NCBI GenBank assembly: GCA_028753945.1
Contig: JAPNXP010000014.1
Location: 248,001-312,000, forward strand
Reading direction: 5' to 3'
Length of the DNA: 64,000 nt
Origin: Hexactinellida sp. DTS-2022
Lineage: Eukaryota; Porifera; Hexactinellida
The position numbers and the translations under genes were made by a program. Below are positions 43,901 through 53,457 of this stretch, piece by piece; within the stretch, counting starts at the first letter, position 1; every line of letters starts with the position of its first letter. The notes beneath the pieces were generated by a model, which saw only the letters and a list, made by a program, of their open reading frames with translations, was not told the origin of the DNA and made no database searches.

Positions 43901-46877
43901 AGATTTCACTTCCCTACTTGTAACTTTTATTCCCTTCTATTTAGGCGCCAGATACTGTCTACTTTTATTCACAAATCGAGAAAAAGGGCAATTTGTTGTT
44001 GTTATTGATACACACACCACTTTCCCACTTCCAACTTGCATGTCTATTTCCAATGTTTTTAACTCAAATCGAATCACAACTGATCAAGCGAGCGCTTTCG
44101 GAATTTCTGACGCCAATGATGACACATTCCTTATAAAATCTGCCATTAATGAAGTAGCCATTGAAAAACTGATTATATCAGCTACGAATGTGGCACTAGA
44201 CGAAGCTTTATATTGTCTCGCCCATCAAAATATGTCTACTGACGAATATCATTATAGAATGTTAACCGATTCCATGCCACAGGCCATCCTAGATATCGCC
44301 ACAAAAGCGCTTGATATTTCCACACAACCTACAAATACAGATAAACCACTTAACGATCCTAAAATGACGTTTTCGATTGCTTCTAATTCTGAAAACTTTC
44401 GTTTTCCACCTTCCATTACTATTTCCCCAACACAATCAGGTGATCTTCCATTCCAATTCACCGCGAGCGTTGCTGGGCAATACAAATGTCGAGTTGTGTT
44501 GAAAAATTCGCACGAAACACGAGTTTACCAAATCCTATCTCTTGTAGTTCCATCAGAAATCCATCCAGTCATAGAAATGGAATGTCCAGCTTTAAAATCG
44601 GTGACTCAACAAATTCCAGTTTTGAATCCTTCGAAAAAGGAATGGATTTTGGGGGTTGTACTCAAAGGTATAGGATATACGGGTTCAAACGTGTTTGTTA
44701 TAAAAGCATTGGAAACCGCGTATTATTCACTGAATTTCAGACCGACCATTCCTGGACATTTCAGTGGAGAAGTTTTTATGACAAATCGGGAAACAGGAAC
44801 TGAACATCATTTCTCGATTATCGGCCGATCTTTAGTCCCAGAATCCATGGGTGAAATTGTAATTACTTGTCGTGTGGGTGAACAACAAACATGCGCTATT
44901 TCAGTGCCAAATTATTCTGAAAGGACTGCCAATTTCAAAGCCAGTACAAACTTAGAATTCTCCACTGGCCATTCTTCATTTTCAGTCGACCCAAACAGTA
45001 TAATTACATACGAATTGCTATTATCTCCCAAACATAGGGGCACTTATAATGGAACCATAATATTTATGGCGGACGCACCTCTTGGTCATGTTTCGCCGAA
45101 ATTTAATAACGTTGATCATCCAGACGGGACGAGTCATAGAGTTTGGTATACTCTCAAGGTGTTTGTGAGTCCTGGTGATCCTCATGATATTATATCCGTT
45201 TCAAAACCACTTTTTACTAAAAATATAATCGGAATTAATTTCCAAAACCCACGGGAACAAAGTGGGTTTTGTGCCTCTATATGTGTTGATGGCGAAGGTT
45301 TAACTGGGCCTAATCAAATCGATTTAACACCTTTGGAAAATAGTGTCATAAACTTGACATTTTCACCAATCAGAAAAGGGACACAAGTGGCTAATGTAAT
45401 TCTGACTGATCCAAAAGGTGACGAAATTTGGTACCAACTTGAATTAACTGGTACAGATCCAATTCCAATAGTGTGTCCCATTATGGAAAGTCCTCTAGGT
45501 GAAGAATCGACCCATACAATTATACTATACAACCCTCTTGATATATATACTGAGTATAATTGGGAAATTAGTCAATCCGATCACTTTTACATTTTCAATC
45601 AACCAGGAATAATTTCTGTACCACCAAGAGCTGAATTGGAAATTATAATTCGATTCAAACCCTCAACTATAGGTGAAGGAAACCACTTTACAACAATTAA
45701 TTTTGAGTCATCAGATCTTGGAATACTTTTGTATAACCTCAAAGGTGTTGGATTGCCCCCAGGTGAAATCAGTCCTCTTCATATTTATTCAGAAATCGAT
45801 TCAAATGCTGCAAAAGTAATCCATTTCCAGAATCCACTTGAAATTGGGATAAATGTAGACGTTGCACTCATAGAGCCTACAAATGAAACAATGTTTATAC
45901 TTCTCACAAATCCCAAGCATATTCAAATCCCACCCAAGGGTAACCTAGATATCCCAATACGTTTCACGCCTCTACAAATGTCTCGTGTGTCACAAACACT
46001 AACCATTAGTACTCAAACTGAGCTTATAAAGGAACCACTTGTCTGGTCCTGTCCAATCAAAGGTCACCCTTTCTCACAACCGATTCAACTTCGTGACTCG
46101 CCTCTCTTCCAATCAGCTTCGAGAGTTCGTACAGAGTTGTGTGTCATTTTGCGCCCAAATGAATTGGTGTCAAAAGTGGCAGTTTTCACCTCACCAACCG
46201 CTACGACACATTCTGCCATAACAGAATCACCGATTGAAGTAGAACGGGTAAAATATAGAGTTATGCCTTATGAAACCAGTACAAATAGTCCCAATTTGAA
46301 AGCATTCATTGATCGCTCTTTGGGTGTCAAATTCCTTGGTGCTTATAAAGAGAACACTTTGGGAACTGATAATGGAACAAATTTAGCTTTCCATCTAATT
46401 TTCTTTCCTTATAAAGCAATGAACACTAAATGTGTGTTAGAAATTGAGTTCGATGGTTGTTTGTGGAAAATTGGACTCAAATTATCTTCAACACATCCTG
46501 AGCCTGATGATGTCATAAAAATACGCGCCAAACAAATTGGAGGTTCACCAACAAGTGTTTTCTTTAATCTAAATTCTGGATGTGATGATACGAAACATTT
46601 CAGTGCATATTTAGATAAGAATTCCGACCCAGCTTTTAGTATAAATCCTCTAAAAGGAATGCTACCATCGAGAGGGAGTGAAAATACAACAAAAATAACT
46701 GTGAATTATCGTCCGGTTAAATATGGCGCTGATTCATTTGGTCTTGTTATTATAGAAACAGATAACATGCTTTGGACTTACAAGCTAAAAGGTGAAACGA
46801 TTTCAAAAGCGAAGATCAAAACAACAACAAACCTACAAACGACGAAAACACAACTACCACCAATCGTAATTGATTAG
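37933..46877 (+). CDS. CFAP47: CFAP47-like giant ASH/MSP-domain ciliary protein with a CH domain, 2 exons
   Basis: Exons 37933-38256 and 38484-46877 join in phase 0 (GAG then GTACTGTGC) for 2905 residues; human CFAP47 is about 3190. The protein consists largely of repeated immunoglobulin-like ASH/MSP (HYDIN-type) beta domains, seen as recurring motifs such as VSPTRLDFGEV, PLSGIVPAGGIVKLTIE, VSPHQGTLQPFEKRKVVFVF and IPIRFTPLQMSR. Residues about 1605-1730 are a calponin-homology domain (TLLEWLNNNFEANKHNLVD, then LMDGTVLACCLLQFVP and a CLHNASKIIESL helix). That CH-within-ASH layout distinguishes CFAP47 from HYDIN, CFAP65 and CFAP74. CFAP47 is a flagellar central-apparatus component, so the organism has motile cilia. 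No transmembrane segment or signal. The 8.4-kb second exon is unbroken. Confidence 0.85.
38290..38450. repeat. Palindromic element in the CFAP47 intron
   Basis: Long inverted arms, left near 38290-38345 (CACCGATCATCGGCGTTTGT, AATAACCTGGCTA) and right near 38388-38450 (GTAGCCAGGTTATTTAATTA, ACAAACGCCGATGATCGCTG). It makes up most of the 227-base intron and has no other copy in the window. Confidence 0.85.
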
Positions 46878-46976
46878 TATATTATAGTAATTCGATCTTT
46901 CATTTACTTAGCCTATAATGCATACTTGATCACTATTTATACTCTTATCATAAACTTGTATATTCAAACTGCAAAA

Positions 46977-48399
46977 ATGCAATCTATACTGTTTATTGCG
47001 AGTTTTATAGTTCGTTTGCCAATAGTAACTATTGGGTTTATTTGTAAATCATTTGTTTATGTTTATTATACTGTCCCTAAAAAAGGTGGCAAGTTTGTTT
47101 ATAATAAAGTAAACAAGAGTTGCAAAAGTGTATCCAAATGGTATTATGGTGAAAATATAGAAGAAGATCACGTAAGTTTGTTTTATTTCTGACATTTTGG
47201 GATGTAAACTGGTTTATTTATAGACAATAGTAACAACGAAATTGTCAGAAACAGTAGTACGTTCGCCATCACCAAAACCTCCCCTTAGGAGATTCAGTAG
47301 CTCAACAGTCGATTATTCAATTTCCCTCTCACCTGTCATGGCAACGAGAATGTCACATGCTATGGGAACTAGAAAAGATAGCATGCCAAATATCCGATCT
47401 CCATATATGTATCATGGTAAGTAATAAGGGCCGTTCAAACGTTACGTAGGAAAATTCCCGTAAATTCTACACCCCCCCTACCTATGTCACGCTTTTTTAC
47501 CATTTGTAATACAAAATTATGGTAGGGTTTAATCCAGGCACGTAAATATGGAATAATACTTTTGATGCGCCCGAAATTCGAAAGATGCTCTGATATACGT
47601 AATACAAAATAAGTAATTTAGTCGCGTGGGAGCGAGCTCAAACTAAATCTAGGCACGCAGAATTGCAGAAATTTGTCTGCTTGAAAGTGTGATACAGTGG
47701 ATGCCGGTTATAAGCACATCGTCGTGAACTGCACTTATAGTGCTTATAACCGACACAAATTATACAGTGTTCTTATAACCGGTGTGCTTATATCCGACAT
47801 CTACTGTATTACGTAAAGTTTGAACGGCCCTTAATGAAAACTTTAATGTAGAATATTCCATTTAATAACTGTTGGATATTTAGAAGCTTCGCGGTTATCC
47901 AAGATGGTGCATGCTAGAAGTCATGATAACATTCTGGAGGCACAAGAGATAAAATCTAAACCCTTCGAAACTCTTCCAGAAGGACTGACACAACGTAAAA
48001 ATGGTTTGTTTGTTGTTTTGATGTAGTTTGGTTGTTTTTGTTTGTAGTTTTTTGTTTTTTTGTAGTTTTTTTTGTATTTGTTTTGTTGTTTATTTGTTTG
48101 TTTGTCTGTTTTTTGTTTTCTTTATTTGTTTGTTTCTCGTTTCCTTACTTGCAACTTACAATCTCCATTTAGTCTCAATCTTTATAACTGAGCCATCAGT
48201 TGACCCACCAGAGCAAAACTCACCTTTAAGAAAACAGAACTCACCTCTTTTCCAACCAATCTCACCTCTTTTCCAACCAATCTCACCTGTATTCCATCCA
48301 ATTTCACCAGAGCATGCAACAACACCTTTGAGTATAACCAGATCCCCTTTGGTTACTCCTGATCTAGATCCTACTGAAGGTATTGAAGATACAACATGA
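46977..48399 (+). CDS. Unrecognised Ser/Pro-rich protein with hydrophobic N-terminus, 4 exons
   Basis: Exons 46977-47171, 47224-47416, 47884-48003, 48173-48399; 735 bases, 244 residues, with phases that fit at each junction (0, 1, 1). Residues 1-35 are hydrophobic (MQSILFIASFIVRLPIVTIG, then FICKSFVYVYYTV), either a signal-anchor or two short membrane passes, followed by a basic stretch with KKGGKFVYNKVNKSCKSVSK. The remainder is polar, rich in Ser-Pro sites (RSPSPKPPLRRFSSS). Near the end it has tandem SPLFQPI-type units: PLRKQNSPLFQPISPLFQPI then SPVFHPISPE. Candidate sites for proline-directed kinases are many. No homologue comes to mind. It begins 100 bases after the CFAP47 stop on the same strand. 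Splicing is inferred from GT-AG sites and phase agreement, so the coding status is good but the function is unknown. The P1 element begins seven bases after exon 2. Confidence 0.65.
47424..47833. mobile_element. P1 element carrying a nested M7 MITE
   Basis: Outer arms AAGGGCCGTTCAAACGTTAC and GTTTGAACGGCCCTTA. The interior is interrupted by an M7 element at 47693-47808. Between them lie GGCGC-like words (CGCGTGGGAGCGAGCTC). It fills most of intron 2 of the Ser/Pro-rich gene. Confidence 0.85.
47693..47808. mobile_element. MITE family M7 (CAGTGGATGCCGGTTATA ends), nested
   Basis: TACAGTGGATGCCGGTTATA at the left and TATCCGACATCTACTGTA at the right, with the inner pair GCACTTATAGTGCTTATAAC. Inserted inside the P1 element. 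A partial copy is at 61918-61981. Confidence 0.85.
48003..48128. repeat. GTTT/GTTTTTT repeat forming intron 3 of the Ser/Pro-rich gene
   Basis: The repeat starts at the splice donor itself (ATG|GTTTGTTTGTTG) and fills most of the intron 48004-48172. Confidence 0.85.
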
Positions 48400-48464
48400 A
48401 AATAGCATTGGATTATTTGTTGTTTTTCCAATTATTCTATGAATATTAGCACTAAACTATAGTA

Positions 48465-48933
48465 TACAGTGGAGTTCGCTTAATACCAACCCATGTTTGC
48501 CACTAAATTTGGTTGCTAATAGGCGAAGTTGCTAATAGGGGAATGAAATTAACAATACAGTCAGGTCTGCTTAATATGAAGATTTTTTAATTATGAACAA
48601 GCCCTATGGTCCCAATTTAACAACTTACATAGGGTTTGTATTAAGTTGAGTTCGCTTATTATAAAGTCTCTCTATTATGAACACAATTTTTGGTCCCTTG
48701 AATGTTCATAATAAAATAACCTGACAGTGACAGTACTTTTTACCAAAAGGTAGTGCCTCCAAAGGAATATGCTGTCGGCATAGCTGTAATTTTAGATTTT
48801 TTGTCCCTTGAATGTTCATAAGAAATAACCTGACTATTTATTGTCACGCTTGAGATCTGAAAATCGGTTGCTAATAAAGCAATATAATATTATTGCTAAT
48901 AGGGGAGTTGCTAATAAAGCAAACTCCACTGTA
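48465..48933. mobile_element. M8 element interrupted by M3 and P5
   Basis: Outer arms TACAGTGGAGTTCGCTTAAT and GCAAACTCCACTGTA, plus inner TTGCTAATAGG/GGTTGCTAATA blocks. Inserted within it are an M3 copy (48556-48727) and an M3/P5 segment with AAAAGGTAGTGCCTCCAAAG and CATAGCTGTAATTTTAGA (to about 48835). A clear nested insertion. Confidence 0.85.
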
Positions 48934-49176
48934 GTTTAAAAGGTTAAACATAGGAAATGTTGCAACATTAATTATGTTCGTAAGAAATGACCTCGAGTTA
49001 TGAGAGATCATAAATTATTTTGTCATGAGACTTAGAAACAGGAGTGGTGCAATGGAATGGTGATTTTGCATAATTATATTGTGGTTGCTATCCAAGGGTC
49101 ATCATATTTTTTATAATTACGTATCATCTTAGCTATAAGCAATCTGTATAGAGTAGAATAGTATCTTAACTTTATA

Positions 49177-49354
49177 TACAGTAGATTCTCGTTATTAGGA
49201 ACACGGATAAGGGAAATATCGGTTAAGGAGTACAAGGTTTAATTCCCCTAGCCTATACAAATGCATGCAAGTGACTCCGGTTAATACGAATTCCGGATAA
49301 TACGAACATATTAAGACGGTCCCCTGGTGTTCCTATTAACGAGAGTCCACTGTA
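49177..49354. mobile_element. MITE family M2
   Basis: TACAGTAGATTCTCGTTATT to TAACGAGAGTCCACTGTA, with the M2 interior (CAAATGCATGCAAGTGACTC) in reverse orientation relative to the copy at 23210. Confidence 0.88.
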
Positions 49355-49525
49355 TATATGCATAATATGATATCACAGCAATAGATTTTATTTGAGTAAT
49401 GACCGAATTTACGGCATGTTACATGTCAGCGAGTTTTATTAAAACTTAGCTTGTAAAACTAAAAAGACGAATTTGTGTATTAAGAAACCCACTTACTTGT
49501 GCCTTAAATATAATTCTATACAAAA

Positions 49526-49671
49526 AAGGGTCGTTCAAACGTTACGTAACGCTTCCAAGGGGGAGGGGGGTCAACCAATGTGTGACAGATCATCCTATTT
49601 CTATTATAAAATGTTGCAAAAGCATGACATGATTTCATGGAATTTTGCATTACGAACGTTTGAATGGCCCC
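49526..49671. mobile_element. Palindromic element P1
   Basis: AAAGGGTCGTTCAAACGTTA to CGAACGTTTGAATGGCCC, with GAGGGGGGTCAACCAATGTG inside. Confidence 0.85.
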
Positions 49672-49743
49672 AAACATTAACAATTTAACATCCATGGTAA
49701 TTCACTGTTATAAGTCTGATAATTATAAAATTCCATTCTATAG

Positions 49744-50900
49744 TCCGAAGTACGCAAGTTTACGAATTCAAGAGTGATTATTGGTTCACGTGTCTGTTCG
49801 TATACCACACAAACCAGAAAAGTGTGAATGTATCTCTTGTGGGAGATTTCAATGGTTGGGACACGAAAAACCTTAAATTGTACCCATGCCTAGAAGGCTA
49901 TGCCAGGTGTTTAGATCTACTTGAAGGGCGATACGAATACAAGTTTTATATAAACGGTGATTATGAAAATGATTCACATAACCACCATATTTCATCTACT
50001 TTCCAAAACTCGATTATTTTCGTACATATTGACTCTTCAAGGGATCACCCACCTTTTTGCCCTACCCCCCCATTGTTAGAATATACCCGTGAAAACGCTC
50101 CATTTTTCTATTTCCAAATTCATACCCCTTCTATAACTGAATCCATTCGGAAACATGGAATTGTTGAAAGGCCTATTTACATATACTTACCATTGTCGTA
50201 TGAAAAGGGGAATAGTTATCCTGTAGTATATGCTCTTGATGGAAAATCCGTGTTTTCAAGCAGTGTATACGGTTGGCATCTCGATGGAATGTTGGATGAT
50301 TTATGGTCGAAACAATTAATTCGTGAATTTATACTTGTCGCTGTGCCTAATGGAGATGATATACAACCTGGCCATAGAATTATAGAGTATTGCCCGCGTG
50401 ATTTCAACCAATCAAATGCGTTCGTGGAATATTTAGTTGACATTGTGAAACCGTTTATTGACACTAACTTCCGAACGCTTTCTGATAAAGAAAATTCCTT
50501 TGTACTCGGTTCGTCGCTAGGAGGATTATTTGCATTTTACCTAACAACACGATGCCCTGATATATTTTCAGGCGCCATTTGTATTGCACCTTCATTTTGG
50601 TATCATGATATAAATGATCGATCAATATTTGATATAATGGAGGAAAGTAGAAATAGGAAACCGAATTTTCGCGTTTATATCGACAGTGGAACTGGTGAGG
50701 AAGATAATTACTACGTCACTAAGTCTATGGCAGAAACGTTAGGTGATTTAGATTGGATTCCGGAAAATGATTTTTTGTATAAAGTTGATTATTCGTTGCC
50801 AATTGAAGTTGATGGGTATTTTACAACGCATCATCATAAGTTATGGAGAAAACGTGTTCCAGAGGCGTTGGAATTTATGTTATCTCCTACGCTAGATTAA
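49744..50900 (+). CDS. CBM48 (AMPK glycogen-binding-like) plus Fes-type serine esterase fusion
   Basis: Open from a splice acceptor (TTCTATAG before 49744) to a stop at 50900, about 385 residues; the 5' exon is not resolved. The first ~80 residues have the CBM48/glycogen-binding core SVNVSLVGDFNGWD...LEGRYEYKFYING, which binds alpha-glucans in starch enzymes and AMPK-beta and also caps bacterial enterochelin esterases. From about codon 110 onward is an alpha/beta-hydrolase of the esterase-D family: YPVVYALDGKSVFSS, nucleophile elbow LGSSLGG (near 50509), acid candidate in IDSGTGEED and a histidine in FTTHHHKLW. The combination resembles bacterial siderophore or Fes-like esterases more than any animal gene I know, suggesting old horizontal transfer. 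Base composition and the upstream acceptor look native. Substrate unknown. Confidence 0.75.
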
Positions 50901-51228
50901 TTATGTATAATTAGTGAGTGTATTTGATAATTGCTTGTTTGCTTATATTGATATCTGTTTATATTTGTTGTTTGAGAGACCAAAATATGCATATGTAATA
51001 ATTATAATGTCTTAATCAAGCATACAAACAAACAACCAACCAACAACAAACAACAAACAAAACAACAAACAAACAAACAAACAAACAAACAACAAAACAA
51101 ACCAACCAACCAAACAAACAAACAAATAGACAAAAATTTTTTAATTTAAAAAAGTTAAAAAATACAAAAAAGATCTATTATACTATATCATAATAGGATA
51201 TATAGATATTATGATAGTTATTAACACT
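50901..51228. other. Spacer with CAAA microsatellite
   Basis: Short AT-rich 3' flank of the esterase gene. A CAAA/CCAA repeat (about 51023-51130) and an A/T-rich stretch follow, which form the left part of the unit duplicated ahead of the carrier gene. Confidence 0.7.
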
Positions 51229-51690
51229 AGTTAGCTTATAATGACACAACAGTTCCCTAAGCCTATTAACTTCATGTTCGGGGGTGTGGCTGGGATGGGT
51301 GCCACTTTGGTGGTACAGCCACTTGACCTGTTGAAGAACAGACTGCAAATGGCAGGGGAGGGCGGAGGTGTTAGAATGTATAACAACAAACAAACAAACA
51401 AACACAAACAAAAAACAAAAAACAAACAAATAGACAAAAAAATTAAAAAAAATTAAAAAATTAAAAAACGAACAAACAGTTTATTATAACACTATATACC
51501 ATATTATGTTATGAAGTTTTCACTAGTTAGCTCATAATGACACAACAGTTCCCTAAGCCTATTAACTTCATGTTCGGAGGTGTGGCCGGGATGGGTGCCA
51601 CTTTGGTGGTACAGCCACTTGACCTGTTGAAGAACAGACTGCAAATGGCAGGGGAGGGCGGAGGTGTGAGAATGTATAACAACACATTTG
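51110..51690. repeat. Tandem duplication (296-bp offset) of the SLC25A11 promoter and 5' coding end
   Basis: The unit runs from the CAAATAGACAAAAA tail of a CAAA repeat through an AT-rich stretch, TTAACACTAGTTAGCTTATA, the start codon and about 49 codons. The second copy (from about 51425) is the live one. The coding parts 51241-51388 and 51537-51684 differ at only three positions; the upstream parts differ more. Confidence 0.85.
51241..51456 (+). pseudogene. Truncated duplicate of SLC25A11 5' exon
   Basis: Repeats the first ~49 codons of the oxoglutarate carrier (MTQQFPKPINFMFGGVAGMG onwards, including the PxD carrier signature), then runs into CAAA repeats and stops after about 71 codons. 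No splice donor is apparent. The three differences from the live exon are all synonymous. Alternatively it could act as an alternative promoter or 5' leader if transcription begins upstream. Confidence 0.75.
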
Positions 51691-52920
51691 ACGCGGCGGT
51701 TAAGATAATACGTACGGAGGGAGTGGTGAGAATGTGGAATGGGATTTCGGCCGGTTTGCTGAGACAGGCCACTTATACCACTACGCGACTAGGGATATTC
51801 TCAACTCTACAGGATTGGTATATCGATAGGGAGGGGAGGAACCCGCATTTGCTTCTGAAGGTATTATGTCTGTTGTTGTTGTTGCTGTTTGTTTGTTTGT
51901 TTGTTTGTTTGTTTGTTTGTTTGTTTGTTTATGGGCTTACTTGTATATATCGGCCAACACCTTTTCAATAATAACCCGACTTCGCAAAGGTGATTTTTAT
52001 TTAAAAAGTTATCGTGAATTTTTATAAAAAATGGCCTTGCCAATACCTGAAAATTTAATTACAAAAGGTATTGGCCATTATATAAATAAGTAATTCCTTT
52101 ATTTATTTATCTACAGTAGAACCTCGTTAATGCGAAATTCCGTCCCTTCAAGTCTTTCAAACCAAACTACAATACAAATGATATTGGTTATACGAATTCC
52201 GGATAAGGCCAACACATTTTGACGGTCCCCTGGTGTTCCTACTAACGAGGTTATACTATAGTTACTTTGTTAGTTTGTTTGTTTGTTTGTTTACCTGTTT
52301 GTTTACCTACTACATATCTCTATCTCTAGGGAGCAATGGCATTGGTAGCGGGCAGTGTGGGCGCCTTCATAGGAACGCCGGCGGATTTAACTTTAATACG
52401 AATGACAACAGACGGGAGACTCCCAGAAAACCTAAGACGGAATTATAAAAACGCATTCCATGGGTTGTTAAGAATATCCCGCGAAGAGGGTATAACTAAA
52501 ATGTGGAACGGATGGCGGCCAACTGTAACACGTGCGATTGTGGTTAATATAGCACAGCTCGCTTCCTATTCACAGTCAAAACAAATGTTATTAGAAACAC
52601 CTTATTTCAAGGATAATGTGTTATGCGTATTCGTAGCTTCAATGATTTCTGGGTTGATAACAACAACTGCTTCTTTGCCAGTTGATATTTGTAAAACTCG
52701 GATTCAGAATCAGAAACCTTTGGCTGACGGAAGTTTATTTTATAAGAATTCGTTTGATGTTTTTGTGAAAGTTGTTCGTAAAGAAGGAGTGATTAGTTTA
52801 TGGAAAGGATTCTTGCCATATTACGCGCGTTTGGGACCACATACTGTAATCACATTTCTGCTTTTGGAACAAATGCGGGGTTTATTTAGGCGCGTTATTT
52901 ACGGAGAATCTCATGTATAA
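51537..52920 (+). CDS. SLC25A11: Mitochondrial 2-oxoglutarate/malate carrier, 2 exons
   Basis: Exons 51537-51860 and 52330-52920, 915 bases, 304 residues (human about 314). Three mitochondrial-carrier repeats are visible, with signatures QPLDLLKNRLQ, TPADLTLIRM and LPVDICKTRIQNQ. The second repeat lacks the usual lysine/arginine form and reads PADLTLIR, as in oxoglutarate carriers, and the third is followed by WKGFLPYYARLGPHTVITF. The protein exchanges 2-oxoglutarate for malate across the inner mitochondrial membrane as part of the malate-aspartate shuttle. Six membrane helices are expected and hydrophobic stretches fit. Its 469-base intron is composed almost entirely of GTTT repeat, P2 and M1 elements. 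The 5' end has been duplicated upstream. Confidence 0.93.
51886..51930. repeat. GTTT microsatellite
   Basis: Perfect GTTT run just inside the SLC25A11 intron. A second short GTTT run is at about 52263-52300, close to the acceptor. Confidence 0.95.
51945..52085. mobile_element. Palindromic element P2
   Basis: TATATCGGCCAACACCTTTT at the left, core CGACTTCGCAAAGGTGA, and at the right AAAAGGTATTGGCCATTATA. In the SLC25A11 intron. Confidence 0.7.
52112..52259. mobile_element. MITE family M1
   Basis: TACAGTAGAACCTCGTTAAT to ACTAACGAGGTTATACTATA; in the SLC25A11 intron. Confidence 0.9.
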
Positions 52921-53457
52921 CCGATTATAATTGCGGTTTATACTCGAAATGGCGCCTGTTTTGATGTTTTAATTAAGTTTTGGCGCTTTTTTTGAGTGGA
53001 AATATAAATTAATTTTAATTTTATTCATTCATTCAAACTTGTATCAACATACTTTGAAACTTGTAAATTACTGCTTTGATCATTGTAAATCTCATTTTTT
53101 GTTTTTCGTTTATTGGGATATCAGTAGACTCTGTTAATAGGAACACCAGGGGACCGTCTTAATATGTTCGTATTATCCGGAATTCGTATTAACCGGAGTC
53201 ACTTGCATGCATTTGTATAGGCTAGGGGAATTAAACTTTGTAATCCTTAACTGATATTTCCCTTATCCGTGTTCCTATTAACAGAGTATACTGTATGTTA
53301 TTACACATATATTCTCTCTATATTCATATTGTAACACCTCTATATATTTGTACTCTTTATCCGTATTAATACTAACCAAAGTCTAATATAATTAATAATT
53401 ACCAAACATTCCTTTTCTCCCTTTCTGTAACTAGGAAAATATACTCCAAATTAGCTA
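52921..53457. other. Intergenic SLC25A11-HUS1
   Basis: 537 bases: AT-rich 3' flank with two GGCGC words, an M2 element (53120-53295), then the short 5' flank of HUS1. No other gene. Confidence 0.6.
53120..53295. mobile_element. MITE family M2
   Basis: ATCAGTAGACTCTGTTAATA to TATTAACAGAGTATACTGTA, full M2 interior. Confidence 0.9.

Larger units (their letters stand above)
48400..49743. other. Repeat-filled spacer before the CBM48-esterase gene
   Basis: Contains the composite M8/M3/P5 element (48465-48933), an M2 element (49177-49354) and a P1 element (49526-49671). A first exon of the esterase gene should lie here or be spliced in, but I could not place it: no ATG plus donor of the required phase stands out. 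Confidence 0.55.
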
